A DNA stretch of 37,691 nt from Euryarchaeota archaeon TMED192 (GTDB taxonomy: Archaea > Thermoplasmatota > Poseidoniia > Poseidoniales > Thalassarchaeaceae): positions 57,988 through 95,678 of the forward strand of contig NHIP02000016.1 of NCBI GenBank assembly GCA_002170775.2, given 5' to 3'. Under the pieces are notes generated by a model. It was not told the DNA's origin. It ran no database searches and was given only the letters and a program-made list of their open reading frames with translations. The position numbers were made by a program, and so were the translations under genes. Every line of letters starts with the position of its first letter. Within the stretch, counting starts at the first letter, position 1. Positions 23,820-32,347 of this stretch are shown here, piece after piece.

Positions 23820-24572
23820 TCATTCCACATCCTCTTCTATAGAACGAGCAGGGGTCGTCATCCACAATAACATCGAAAGTGCAAGTGCGATTACGGCGCT
23901 AACAGAATCAATATGCGGCGGCGGGTGGCTTTGTACTGGGTTCCCTACAATCATGTCATTTAAGGATCGAGAAGAAGCATCAAGGCCACCGAATACCGAT
24001 TCAAACACTATGAGTATAAGGAAAAAGGACGTGAGGAAAATTAGTGCTCTGTGTGTTTCCACTTTTTTCAGGGCGTTGAGATGTGGGAGAATAATTGAAA
24101 TCTTGGATCTCGGATTGGACCACCACGAGACTGACTCGGCACTATTTTTTGGACGTTCGCTCCATCTACGATTGGGTTTAATCTCAAGATTATGATACAC
24201 TTCTAGTAATCTGGATCTGTATCCGGCACCAAGCGCCTCTGCCGCATCCTCAGCCTCCTTCCTGCGCCTGATTACTTCAGTTCTAGAATCCAATGCACAA
24301 ATCTCTTCGAAGGTATCTCTAAGCGACAAGTAGGCGAAAAACTCGGGGAGCAGGAAGAAGCATCCTATGCCACCGACAATGAGGCAAGCCCAACTGAATG
24401 GGACCATGGATGAGGTTGCTGGGTCAGTTGCTCCTCCGAGCATCAAGAATAGGAGACCCCAGCCCATAGCACCTGCAAATAATATCGATGTGTAGGCCGT
24501 GACGGAGTAGTGTATGTCAGGATTAGCCCTCCACCATTTTCGAATCCTCTGTGTCGGCGACAGGCGGGCCAC
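23820..24572 (-). CDS. four-helix membrane protein, unknown, upstream of signal peptidase
   Basis: The protein has 250 residues with a GTG start at 24572. A basic N-terminus is followed by helices near residues 24-46 and 58-82, a charged cytosolic segment (about 83-170), and helices near 173-193 and 222-240. The segment contains 'EVIRRRKEAEDAAEALGAGY', a likely coiled helix. No family is recognised. Its stop lies one base before the preferred signal-peptidase start, so the two are translationally coupled, and a role in secretion or in regulating the peptidase is a reasonable guess. The upstream 89 bases separate it from the divergent Lhr gene and should contain both promoters. Confidence 0.7.
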   Translation of the reverse strand: MARLSPTQRIRKWWRANPDIHYSVTAYTSILFAGAMGWGLLFLMLGGATDPATSSMVPFSWACLIVGGIGCFFLLPEFFAYLSLRDTFEEICALDSRTEVIRRRKEAEDAAEALGAGYRSRLLEVYHNLEIKPNRRWSERPKNSAESVSWWSNPRSKISIILPHLNALKKVETHRALIFLTSFFLILIVFESVFGGLDASSRSLNDMIVGNPVQSHPPPHIDSVSAVIALALSMLLWMTTPARSIEEDVE

Positions 24573-24661
24573 GTCACTGGGCAGGGTAATTGGGATTAGG
24601 GCCTTCCGGGGCTTCGAGTCTGACGAAGAGGGCTTTTCTGCTTAGTCTCTAGCGACTGGGC

Positions 24662-27646
24662 ATGGCGGGCAAGATGTTCGAGCTTGAATCCCGGGTATCA
24701 GCCCTGCTTCAGGGGCTTGAATGGAACCCAACTCCGATTCAAAGAGAGAGTGAGAGAGTCCTCCTCTCGGGCAAAGATGCTCTACTAGTGGCCCCCACAG
24801 GCAGTGGGAAAACAGAGGCGGCAGTGATACCTCTCGTTTCTAGAGCCCTTGATCAGAATTGGGAGCCTCTATCCGTCCTCTACATAACCCCCCTTAGGGC
24901 ACTGAACAGAGACATGGATAAGCGACTTGGGCCATTCCTTGAACCTCTGGGGCTCGATGTTTCATTGAGGCACGGCGATACGAGTAAATCAGAACGTGCC
25001 AGGCAATCGAAAAATCCCCCACATATGCTGATCACGACTCCTGAAACTGCTCAAATTATGCTACTTGGTTCAAGGTTGCGTAGGCATCTTGCAAAGGTTC
25101 GTGCGATAGTTATCGACGAAGTTCATGATTTGGCGGGGTCCGAACGTGGTTCCCAACTTCTTGTGGGAATAGAAAGAATTCGCGCATTGTCAAAGAGGGA
25201 CATCCAAATTGTGGGGTTGTCAGCGACAATAGGAAATCCCAAAGAAGTGGCAAGATGGTTTTCGAAAGATGCTGTTGTTGTCGAAGGGCCTTCCCCCAGA
25301 GCTACTGAAGTACGAGTACATGTTGAACAGTCGACTCCTGAAGATGAGGCACTGGCTGTTACCTGGAATGTATCTCCAAGGGCGATATCCTCCCTCAGAA
25401 GGCTGTCTCATCTTATCGGGAAATCATCGCCGGCTCTTGTCTTCGTAAATTCGAGATCGAATTCCGAGACAGTCGCGCAGAGGATGCTCAAGATTGCTCC
25501 CGAGATTGAAATCGGAGTCCACCATGGAAGTCTCGCTGCAGATTCTAGAGAGGAAGTTGAGGAAGCACTTAGAGGAGGGAAAATCGATGCTATGGTCTGT
25601 ACGTCAAGCCTGGAGCTCGGAATAGACGTTGGTTCGATACGTGCAGTACACCAGCTACAATCCCCGAGAAGTGTAGACAGTTTGCTTCAACGAATTGGGA
25701 GATCCGACCACAGGGTTGGAGGGACAGGTAGAGGTGAAGTTCTCGTATGGGAAGATGATGACGTGGGAGAGTCTGCAGTAATAGCCAGAAGAGCTTTGGA
25801 AGGGGATATTCCAGACGTAGAATGGCGCACTGATCCGGCAATAGTTGCTGCTAATCAGCTTATGCAGATGGCGATGCAGGAAAGTGTCGTCTCAATCGAA
25901 GAGGCACATGTAGTGCTGACTTCTGCCTCGATATTCAAGAAATGGAGCATTGAAGATACTCTTGCTACTCTGAAAGTATTGGATGATAGGTGGCTTCTGA
26001 GATTATTCGATAATCCTCCAGAATCAGACATTATTACTTGGAGTCCAAAGATATGGGAAGCGATTTATTCAGGTCTTAAAGATGATTCGATTCCGAGTAT
26101 TAGGCCCTCTTCATCTGATGATATAGACCCCGTAAAGATTGAAAAATGGAAGAAAATCATGATGCCAAGACTTCCGAATAAGATTTCCAAAGGTTGGTTT
26201 CAACCTGCTGGGAAGTTGATGTCAACAAGGACTCAACATTACTCGATGATTCCTGATGAGTCATTATACAGAATCCGAGATGTTGTGAGTAGAAGAGTAT
26301 TGGGTACTGTGGATGAGGCATTCGTTCTATCTCTTGGCTCTGATGGGAGCGAAGAAGGTGCAGGGAGACCCAGAACATTTGTCATGGCTGGTCGAACTTG
26401 GCAGATTATCGATGCCGATCCTGAGCAAAATGAGCTCACTGTTGCTCCGATCTCAGAAATTGGCAATGCGCCAGTGTGGTCTGGGGAATTGCCGCCCGTA
26501 CCAAGAGAAGTTGCTCAGGAGGTAGGGCAACTAAGGAGGAGTGTTGCTGAAATGACCGGTTCCTTAGAGAAGCGAGTAGGAATCATCCCCTTCGATAGAT
26601 ATCCCCTCTCAAATGAGGCTGCATCGGGCTACATACAATCTGTCATGGATCATCTTGATTCTACAGGCCATATACCAGATGATCTCAAGCTAACTATTGA
26701 GGTGAGAGAGCATGCAATCGTATTGAATTGCTGTCGTGGTTCCAAGATCAACGAAACTCTAGCACATTTCATTCAAGCAATGGGGTCGGCACTCGGAGGT
26801 TCTACAGGGATGGCGGTGATTGACCCATACCGAATATCATTCAAGATACCAAGGGTAGATGCTGGGCATATCGAAGAATGGTTGAGAGGGACCTCTCCAT
26901 CTGCTCTTGAAGCAATTCTGAGAATGACTATCCCGAATGGTAGGGCGATCAGGGCCAGATTTGTACAGGTTGCTCGGAGATTCGGAGTACTGAGAAAAGA
27001 TGTAGACCCAAGAAGAGTGAATATCGAAGGCATGATGAAGCGATATTCGGGTACACCAGTGGTCGAAGAGACTCTGTCTAAATTATTCTATGAAAGAATG
27101 GACATAGAAGGAACGATGGATCTGATGTCAGATATACAGAATGGTCGTGTATCTGTTGTGGTTACGGGACCGGGGCCCCTTGGCCAGTCTCCCCGTTCTG
27201 AACGAGATATGCTACTCCCTGCGTGGAGTGACAAAGATCTGCGAGAGCGTCTCGAGACAAGGCTCCTTTCTGAACGATGCGTCCTGATATGTATCAACTG
27301 CTCATCTATCGAGAGGAAGCGTGTTGGACGTCTTGAGAATGGGTTGGATGATTGTTCGGTTTGTGGTGGCGGAATGAGATGCTGTGCTCCAGAGAGAATG
27401 GAGAATATGTTGTCCGGATGGGTCTCGAGTCGGGACCCCAAGGATCGTGGACGGGTTCAGAAAAATGCCGAATTAATACGAAATCATGGATTTGAGGCGA
27501 TTATGTGTCTCATGGCCAGAGGTGTTGGCGAGGAAACTGCTACGCGTATTCTAAGATCCCATTCTGGAAAGACTCGGACTAAACTTCTGAGATTGATACA
27601 CAACGCTGAGATCGAATATGCCCGTACTAGACGATACTGGTCTTGA
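24662..27646 (+). CDS. lhr: Lhr-family superfamily 2 helicase
   Basis: The protein has 994 residues. Q-motif-like 'NPTPIQ' precedes Walker A APTGSGKT (44-51), 'TPLRALNRDM', 'DEVHDL' (Walker B 152-155) and 'LSATI'. 'VFVNSRSNSE', 'SLELGIDVGSI' and 'QRIGRSDHR' complete the helicase core. A winged-helix and Lhr-specific middle domain follow. Near residues 873-910 a four-Cys element (C-x-x-C ... C-x-x-C) is present, followed by a helix-hairpin-helix-like end ('GVGEETATRILRS'). Lhr proteins are 3'-5' DNA helicases in repair and replication-coupled recombination. This is the archaeal Lhr-core length with a zinc knuckle. ATG 24674 is an alternative start. It is divergent from the membrane protein gene and followed by the kinase gene 36 bases later, perhaps in one transcript. 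Confidence 0.93.
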   Translation: MAGKMFELESRVSALLQGLEWNPTPIQRESERVLLSGKDALLVAPTGSGKTEAAVIPLVSRALDQNWEPLSVLYITPLRALNRDMDKRLGPFLEPLGLDVSLRHGDTSKSERARQSKNPPHMLITTPETAQIMLLGSRLRRHLAKVRAIVIDEVHDLAGSERGSQLLVGIERIRALSKRDIQIVGLSATIGNPKEVARWFSKDAVVVEGPSPRATEVRVHVEQSTPEDEALAVTWNVSPRAISSLRRLSHLIGKSSPALVFVNSRSNSETVAQRMLKIAPEIEIGVHHGSLAADSREEVEEALRGGKIDAMVCTSSLELGIDVGSIRAVHQLQSPRSVDSLLQRIGRSDHRVGGTGRGEVLVWEDDDVGESAVIARRALEGDIPDVEWRTDPAIVAANQLMQMAMQESVVSIEEAHVVLTSASIFKKWSIEDTLATLKVLDDRWLLRLFDNPPESDIITWSPKIWEAIYSGLKDDSIPSIRPSSSDDIDPVKIEKWKKIMMPRLPNKISKGWFQPAGKLMSTRTQHYSMIPDESLYRIRDVVSRRVLGTVDEAFVLSLGSDGSEEGAGRPRTFVMAGRTWQIIDADPEQNELTVAPISEIGNAPVWSGELPPVPREVAQEVGQLRRSVAEMTGSLEKRVGIIPFDRYPLSNEAASGYIQSVMDHLDSTGHIPDDLKLTIEVREHAIVLNCCRGSKINETLAHFIQAMGSALGGSTGMAVIDPYRISFKIPRVDAGHIEEWLRGTSPSALEAILRMTIPNGRAIRARFVQVARRFGVLRKDVDPRRVNIEGMMKRYSGTPVVEETLSKLFYERMDIEGTMDLMSDIQNGRVSVVVTGPGPLGQSPRSERDMLLPAWSDKDLRERLETRLLSERCVLICINCSSIERKRVGRLENGLDDCSVCGGGMRCCAPERMENMLSGWVSSRDPKDRGRVQKNAELIRNHGFEAIMCLMARGVGEETATRILRSHSGKTRTKLLRLIHNAEIEYARTRRYWS

Positions 27647-27682
27647 CACAATCGCTATTCGGGTGATGTTTGTCCGAGTAAC

Positions 27683-28225
27683 ATGCTGATTGGCCTCACA
27701 GGAAGGAATGCCTCTGGTAAAACCACTGTGGTTGGATGGTTCTCTGAACGAGGATTTGTTGCTGAATCATGCTCCGATTCGATTAGAACGTGGTTGGCAG
27801 AAAGGAGGATAGAATCAACCAGAGAAAATCTAATCGAGGGTGGAAGAGAATTGCGTAGACAAGGAGGAGGCGGCATTCTGGCTGAAATGCTTCTTGAACG
27901 TCTCAATGGGAGAAATGCCGTCATCGATTCGATACGTACTCCGGCGGAAGTGGAGGCCCTTCGAAAGAGAGAGGACTTCATTTTGATCGAGGTTATAGCC
28001 GATCCAAGAATACGATGGTCCAGAGCGAAAATCAGATCAAGACCTGGTGACCCATCCAGTGAAGCGGAGTTCATAGAATCAGAAAAAAAAGAATTGGAAG
28101 CCGCTGATCAAGCCGGTCAGGCACTTATCGCAACAGCAGCAATGGCCGATTTCAAAATCGAGAATGATGGCGATTTGGACTCTCTGGGTCATAAATTGAA
28201 CCGGATCATATCTGATATTTCGTGA
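27683..28225 (+). CDS. P-loop nucleotide kinase-like protein (dephospho-CoA kinase/UPF0200-like)
   Basis: The protein has 180 residues. 'MLIGLTGRNASGKTTV' is a Walker A at the very N-terminus, and 'NAVIDSIRTPAEVEALR' carries the DxIR motif seen in archaeal UPF0200 and dephospho-CoA-kinase-like proteins. 'FILIEVIADPRIRWSRAKIR' supplies lid arginines. It should phosphorylate a nucleotide or coenzyme precursor; the substrate is unknown. Its TGA ends at 28225 and the convergent dCMP deaminase stop begins at 28226, the two stops forming a TGATCA palindrome. Fungal dCMP deaminase (Dcd1), as I recall, begins with a degenerate domain of this kind fused to the deaminase, so a role in pyrimidine deoxynucleotide metabolism is plausible. 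Confidence 0.8.
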   Translation: MLIGLTGRNASGKTTVVGWFSERGFVAESCSDSIRTWLAERRIESTRENLIEGGRELRRQGGGGILAEMLLERLNGRNAVIDSIRTPAEVEALRKREDFILIEVIADPRIRWSRAKIRSRPGDPSSEAEFIESEKKELEAADQAGQALIATAAMADFKIENDGDLDSLGHKLNRIISDIS

Positions 28226-28663
28226 TCAGGCGGTTCTGATAGCCACACCAGACTCTCGCAATAGAGCCATAGAACGCTCGAAATCTTCCTTCCATCGACC
28301 TGGAATTTCAAGACCAGAGGGGATAACCACCTCAGATATACCGGCTTGGATCAGGCTTCTTGCACATCGGGTGCATGGGGGCCATGTCACATAGGCTGTG
28401 CAATCTTTGAGGGCAAGTCCAATTCTTGCTGCGTGCATAATCGCATTCTCTTCAGCATGGCATATAAGCGGATACTTGAGGTCTCGATCGGATAGTCTCT
28501 CGTCTGTATCGGCGATACCCCGGGGAAACCCATTGAAGCCTGTCGATCTAATCTCTCTGTCTGGACCAACAACGACGCAGCCGACCTTTGTTGAAGGGTC
28601 TTTGCTCCAGTTCGATATGTGGGTTGCAAGACTTAGAAAACGTCCGTCCCACTTCTCGCTCAT
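28226..28663 (-). CDS. dCMP deaminase-family zinc enzyme
   Basis: The protein has 145 residues. 'CHAEENAIMHAA' supplies the zinc His and catalytic Glu, and 'WPPCTRCARSLIQAGI' supplies the two zinc Cys. 'STKVGCVVVGPD' and 'STGFNGFPRGI' are typical of the deoxycytidylate deaminase/ComEB group, which converts dCMP to dUMP for dTMP synthesis. Length is close to the T4-phage and ComEB enzymes, without an obvious extra N-terminal domain. The P-loop kinase-like gene lies directly head-on, and folC is 23 bases beyond the start on the same strand. Folate and dUMP both feed thymidylate synthesis, so grouping with folC makes sense. Confidence 0.9.
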   Translation of the reverse strand: MSEKWDGRFLSLATHISNWSKDPSTKVGCVVVGPDREIRSTGFNGFPRGIADTDERLSDRDLKYPLICHAEENAIMHAARIGLALKDCTAYVTWPPCTRCARSLIQAGISEVVIPSGLEIPGRWKEDFERSMALLRESGVAIRTA

Positions 28664-28686
28664 ACCCCTATCTCATGCAGTCTCAG

Positions 28687-29919
28687 TCAAGAGGGTTGCC
28701 GAGGAGGATGCACCAACAAGGCATTGGATAGATCGTGTTTCAGAGGATTTAGTACAGCCAGCACATCACCGATCAAATGTATGCTACCCATGATGAGGAG
28801 TTCCACTTTTTTGTCAGATGCGCGTTGGAACGCCTCTTCGAAAGCTGATAGGGCATTTTCTGCAAATGAGTGCCTTATCGTCGTCCCGAAGGAGTCGCCA
28901 ATCTCTCTTGCAGGATGTGGTGGGAGTCTGCCATGTTCGGGTTCTGTAATGACTGCATGAATGATCTTTCTTGATGTCTCCTCACTCATCAAAGGTGCTA
29001 AAATTGCATCTAAATTGTCTTTTTGTGTAAATCCGATCATTATCACAGCATCCCTACTCAGGCGGGAGGCTTCATCACTGATTCCTTCCAAGTTATGCGC
29101 TGCACTTAGCCTTACAGCGACATTCCCTGAAGCATACACAGTCCCATCTCGTCCGGGCCACCTGATATTCATTGGATCTTTTTTCCACCCCATTTGTTGT
29201 CCGATCTTTGAGGCCATATTGTACCATTTTTTCCAGGGTTTGTCAGTTGAATTGTCCGTATGCAGGAGGAAATCCTGGCCAGTCAATCGACGCACTTGAG
29301 ATTCGATCTCCTCATTTTCTGGGTCGAACATGATGATTGGGACGCCTGAGCGATGGATTCCCGCTTTCTCCCTCGCAACATCGACGAGTGTGGGGCCGAG
29401 AATATCAAGATGGTCTTCCGAGATGGTTGTGATGGCGCAGAAATCGGCTTTAACGCATCTAGTGGCATCGAGTCTGCCTCCCAAACCAGTCTCAATTATT
29501 GCTCTACTAACTCCTGCTCTCTTGAAAGAAATTAGGGCGACTAGGAATGTCTTCTCATAGTACGTTATCTCGATGGAAGGTGCCTCCTCGCTTGCCTTCC
29601 TAACAAGAGCGAGGCATTCATCGAACTCTTTCTCATCAATCGGCATTCCATCAATCCTAGCACGCTCTTCAACATTTACCAAATGGGGTGAGGTGAATAG
29701 TCCGACCAAATTACCGGAAGCAGCGGCTCTGGCAGCGAGATGTGCGCAAAGAGAGCCCTTGCCATTAGTTCCAGCTACATGGATCGATGGAAATGCGTCC
29801 TGGGGATTCGACAAACGTGCAAGCATCTGTCTGACATGGGTTAGTCCGAGCCTCATTCGTCGGCGTCCTGGGACGGGAGCGAGCCATGCTCGAAGGTCCT
29901 CATGAGTCCAGTGCGCCAT
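28687..29919 (-). CDS. folC: folylpolyglutamate/dihydrofolate synthase
   Basis: This Mur-ligase-family enzyme adds glutamate to folates (and may make dihydrofolate from dihydropteroate). From the ATG at 29919 it has 410 residues. 'IHVAGTNGKGSLC' is the P-loop (about 47-58), 'GLFTSPHLVNVEERARIDG' binds folate, and 'IIETGLGGRLDATR' and 'TTISEDHLDILG' are the family core. 'MGSIHLIGDVL' near the end is the C-terminal domain signature. ATG 29937 is an alternative start that leaves less than 20 bases before the Shine-Dalgarno of the divergent presenilin gene. It is upstream of the dCMP deaminase gene on the same strand, and they may form a thymidylate-related operon. Confidence 0.93.
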   Translation of the reverse strand: MAHWTHEDLRAWLAPVPGRRRMRLGLTHVRQMLARLSNPQDAFPSIHVAGTNGKGSLCAHLAARAAASGNLVGLFTSPHLVNVEERARIDGMPIDEKEFDECLALVRKASEEAPSIEITYYEKTFLVALISFKRAGVSRAIIETGLGGRLDATRCVKADFCAITTISEDHLDILGPTLVDVAREKAGIHRSGVPIIMFDPENEEIESQVRRLTGQDFLLHTDNSTDKPWKKWYNMASKIGQQMGWKKDPMNIRWPGRDGTVYASGNVAVRLSAAHNLEGISDEASRLSRDAVIMIGFTQKDNLDAILAPLMSEETSRKIIHAVITEPEHGRLPPHPAREIGDSFGTTIRHSFAENALSAFEEAFQRASDKKVELLIMGSIHLIGDVLAVLNPLKHDLSNALLVHPPRQPS

Positions 29920-29968
29920 GCATCGGGGACGAGCCATCTTGATATGAGCCTAGGCGGTGAGATGGGGT

Positions 29969-31015
29969 ATGTCAGACGACAAGCACAGGCCCATGGCATG
30001 GTCATCGATGCTTGGGATGGCTGGAATGTTCATCTTCACTATATGCATGGGAATTTTCATCCAACCTGCATGGAATTTCGAAGAGGCGAAGGCTTTCGGT
30101 GAAGAGGGTTCCACGGAAGCGGCCAACATATTTTTCGAATTGTGCATGATTTTCTTATTCACTGCTGCAGTGATATGGCTTGCTAGAAAGGGGCTTCAAG
30201 TCTTGATTAAAGGATTCGTTCTTTTTGCACTCTGGATCTCGATGCTTTATGCTACTCTTCCCCTGATTGCACTGATTGGTTCAATTGTTGGAATGGGGGG
30301 GCAGGAGCCTTGGAATATGGCGTTTATCGCATCTCCCATTCTCTCCTTGGGTGCAATAATCGGGCTCTACAAATATCCTGAATGGTGGGTTGTGAATGGC
30401 GTGGGCATGATTGTGGGTTCTGGAGTAATTGTCATGATTGGGATTAGCTTCGTCCCGGTTCTGATATGCATATTCATGATCGCGGCGGCTATCTATGACT
30501 ACTGGGCAGTGCATCGCTCCAAACACATGCTTGAACTGGCTGATACTATGATTGATCTCAAACTCCCAGTCGTTCTCGTTGCTCCCAAGGACGCCAATTA
30601 CAGCTTCAGAAGTGAGCAGGGGAGTATGCGTGATTCAGAATCAACTACTGAAAGTTCTTTACTTCAGCAAGATGATGGAGTAGTATCAAACAAAGGCAGG
30701 GATGCGCTTTTCATGGGTCTGGGTGACGTAATCTTCCCGGGCATGCTTGTCATCTCAAGCTTAACTTACATGCCTGAGCTTGGAGGTGAAATATACAACC
30801 CGTATGGCTCGATGTATCTCAGCCAGGTATTGGTGGCATTGGGCACTCTCGTAGGAGGGCTGTTAGGATATGCGGCTCTGATGAGTTTCGTTGCAAAGGG
30901 TAAAGCTCAGCCGGGCTTGCCTCTTCTCAATGGGGGGGCGATCTTAGGATACATCATAACAGGAATTATCGTTGTCGGGCCTGCTGCTCTTTGGCAGGAC
31001 ATAACGTTCCTGTGA
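29969..31015 (+). CDS. presenilin/signal peptide peptidase homologue
   Basis: This intramembrane aspartyl protease has about nine helices. From ATG 29969 (348 residues) the first active-site motif is Tyr-Asp in 'AAAIYDYWAVHRSKH' (Asp177) and the second is 'FMGLGDVIFPGM' (Asp253). Between them is the variable cytosolic loop, here Ser/Glu-rich. The third conserved motif, usually Pro-Ala-Leu, reads 'QPGLPLLNGG' with Gly in place of Ala. The start follows GGTGA by eight bases; a GTG at 29957 is inside that signal. Archaeal homologues cleave membrane segments and leftover signal peptides. The serS gene follows on the same strand. It is divergent from folC across a very short gap. Confidence 0.9.
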   Translation: MSDDKHRPMAWSSMLGMAGMFIFTICMGIFIQPAWNFEEAKAFGEEGSTEAANIFFELCMIFLFTAAVIWLARKGLQVLIKGFVLFALWISMLYATLPLIALIGSIVGMGGQEPWNMAFIASPILSLGAIIGLYKYPEWWVVNGVGMIVGSGVIVMIGISFVPVLICIFMIAAAIYDYWAVHRSKHMLELADTMIDLKLPVVLVAPKDANYSFRSEQGSMRDSESTTESSLLQQDDGVVSNKGRDALFMGLGDVIFPGMLVISSLTYMPELGGEIYNPYGSMYLSQVLVALGTLVGGLLGYAALMSFVAKGKAQPGLPLLNGGAILGYIITGIIVVGPAALWQDITFL

Positions 31016-31069
31016 ATGCTGGAAGCCGAATCCCTCAAGTGGCCCGAGGATGGCCACGGATCGAGACTG

Positions 31070-32347
31070 ATGCTAGATATCCAGATCTTCCGCGAAAATC
31101 CAGGCAGCATCCGTGCTGACTTTTCGAAGAGGGGGATCGATGACGATCCTATCGACGAGGTGATACGTCTAGACGAGGGATGGAGGCAGATTCGATACGA
31201 AGTTGACCAACTTCGGAAGGAGAAGAATTCAGCAGCCAGGGGGATTGCTTCAGCGAAGAAATCCGGCGACGAAGACGAGTTCAAGCGTATCATGGACGAG
31301 GTATCCAATCTCGGAGAGATGATCGAGAGTTTGGAGTCGGACGCCAGGAAGATGATCGAGGAACGCGACGATATCAGAATGCGGATCCCCAATATCCTAC
31401 ATCCTGATGTTCCAGTCGGCAAAGATGATCAGAAGAACGTGGAGATTAGCCGGCACGGGCCGGAGAGAGTTTTCAGTTTCAACCCCAAGACCCACAATGA
31501 AATTATCGAGGAAAATGGATGGGTCGATCTTGCTCGTGGGGCCAAGGTTGCAGGATCGCGCCAATACTTCCTGATTGGCGACTTAGCTAGGCTCGAAATG
31601 GCGCTCCAGCACTATGCATCTGACTTCCTCATAGACAGGGCATACACGCTCGTACAACCGCCACTTATGATGAATAGGACTGCATACGAGGGAGTGACTG
31701 ATCTCTCCGACTTCGAGACGGTCATGTATGGGATAGAACCTGATGGGTACCACCTCATAGCCACTAGCGAACATCCACTCACTGCGATGAGGATGGATGA
31801 GATAATCGAGCCCTCTGAGCTTCCCATCCGGATGGTTGGTACCAGCCCCTGTTTTCGAAGAGAGGTTGGGGCGCATGGGCTTTCAGACAGGGGGATATGG
31901 CGAGTTCACCAATTCACCAAAGTCGAGCAGATTGTGATCTGCAGGCCTGAGGATTCCTGGGCTATGCATGAGGAGTTGCTTTCCAACGCAAAGGATCTCT
32001 GGGATAGCCTAGGACTCCACTACAGAGTTGTTGACATTTGCACAGGAGACATGGGGACTGTTGCCTCGAGAAAGTATGATTTGGAAGCATGGTTGCCTGG
32101 GGCAGGTGCTTTCAAGGAGGTTGTCTCATGCTCTAATTGCACGGATTACCAGGCGAATCGGCTTAGGATGCGCTATCGTACAAGCAAGGGAAATGAGGCA
32201 GTGCATACGCTCAACTCCACCGCTGTAGCGACAAGCAGGGCCCTAGTGGCGATAATGGAGCAATATCAGACAGAGGATGGGGGGGTTGCGATTCCGGCGG
32301 TCCTCCAACCGCTCATGAGTAGTCGAACTCACCTCGAACGAATTTGA
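31070..32347 (+). CDS. serS: seryl-tRNA synthetase
   Basis: This class II synthetase charges tRNA-Ser. It has 425 residues from ATG 31070, where the usual SerRS N-terminus ('MLDIQIFRENP') begins; a frame open back to 31016 is unlikely to be translated. The coiled-coil arm spans about residues 25-105 ('EVDQLRKEKNSAARGI'). Motif 2 is in 'GTSPCFRREVGAHGLSDRGI', and motif 3 in 'ALVAIMEQYQTEDGG'. It is the common bacterial/eukaryotic-type SerRS rather than the zinc-dependent methanogen type. It follows the presenilin gene by 54 bases. The last 35 bases overlap the convergent BNR-repeat gene. G+C in this gene looks higher than in the central part of the window. Confidence 0.95.
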   Translation: MLDIQIFRENPGSIRADFSKRGIDDDPIDEVIRLDEGWRQIRYEVDQLRKEKNSAARGIASAKKSGDEDEFKRIMDEVSNLGEMIESLESDARKMIEERDDIRMRIPNILHPDVPVGKDDQKNVEISRHGPERVFSFNPKTHNEIIEENGWVDLARGAKVAGSRQYFLIGDLARLEMALQHYASDFLIDRAYTLVQPPLMMNRTAYEGVTDLSDFETVMYGIEPDGYHLIATSEHPLTAMRMDEIIEPSELPIRMVGTSPCFRREVGAHGLSDRGIWRVHQFTKVEQIVICRPEDSWAMHEELLSNAKDLWDSLGLHYRVVDICTGDMGTVASRKYDLEAWLPGAGAFKEVVSCSNCTDYQANRLRMRYRTSKGNEAVHTLNSTAVATSRALVAIMEQYQTEDGGVAIPAVLQPLMSSRTHLERI

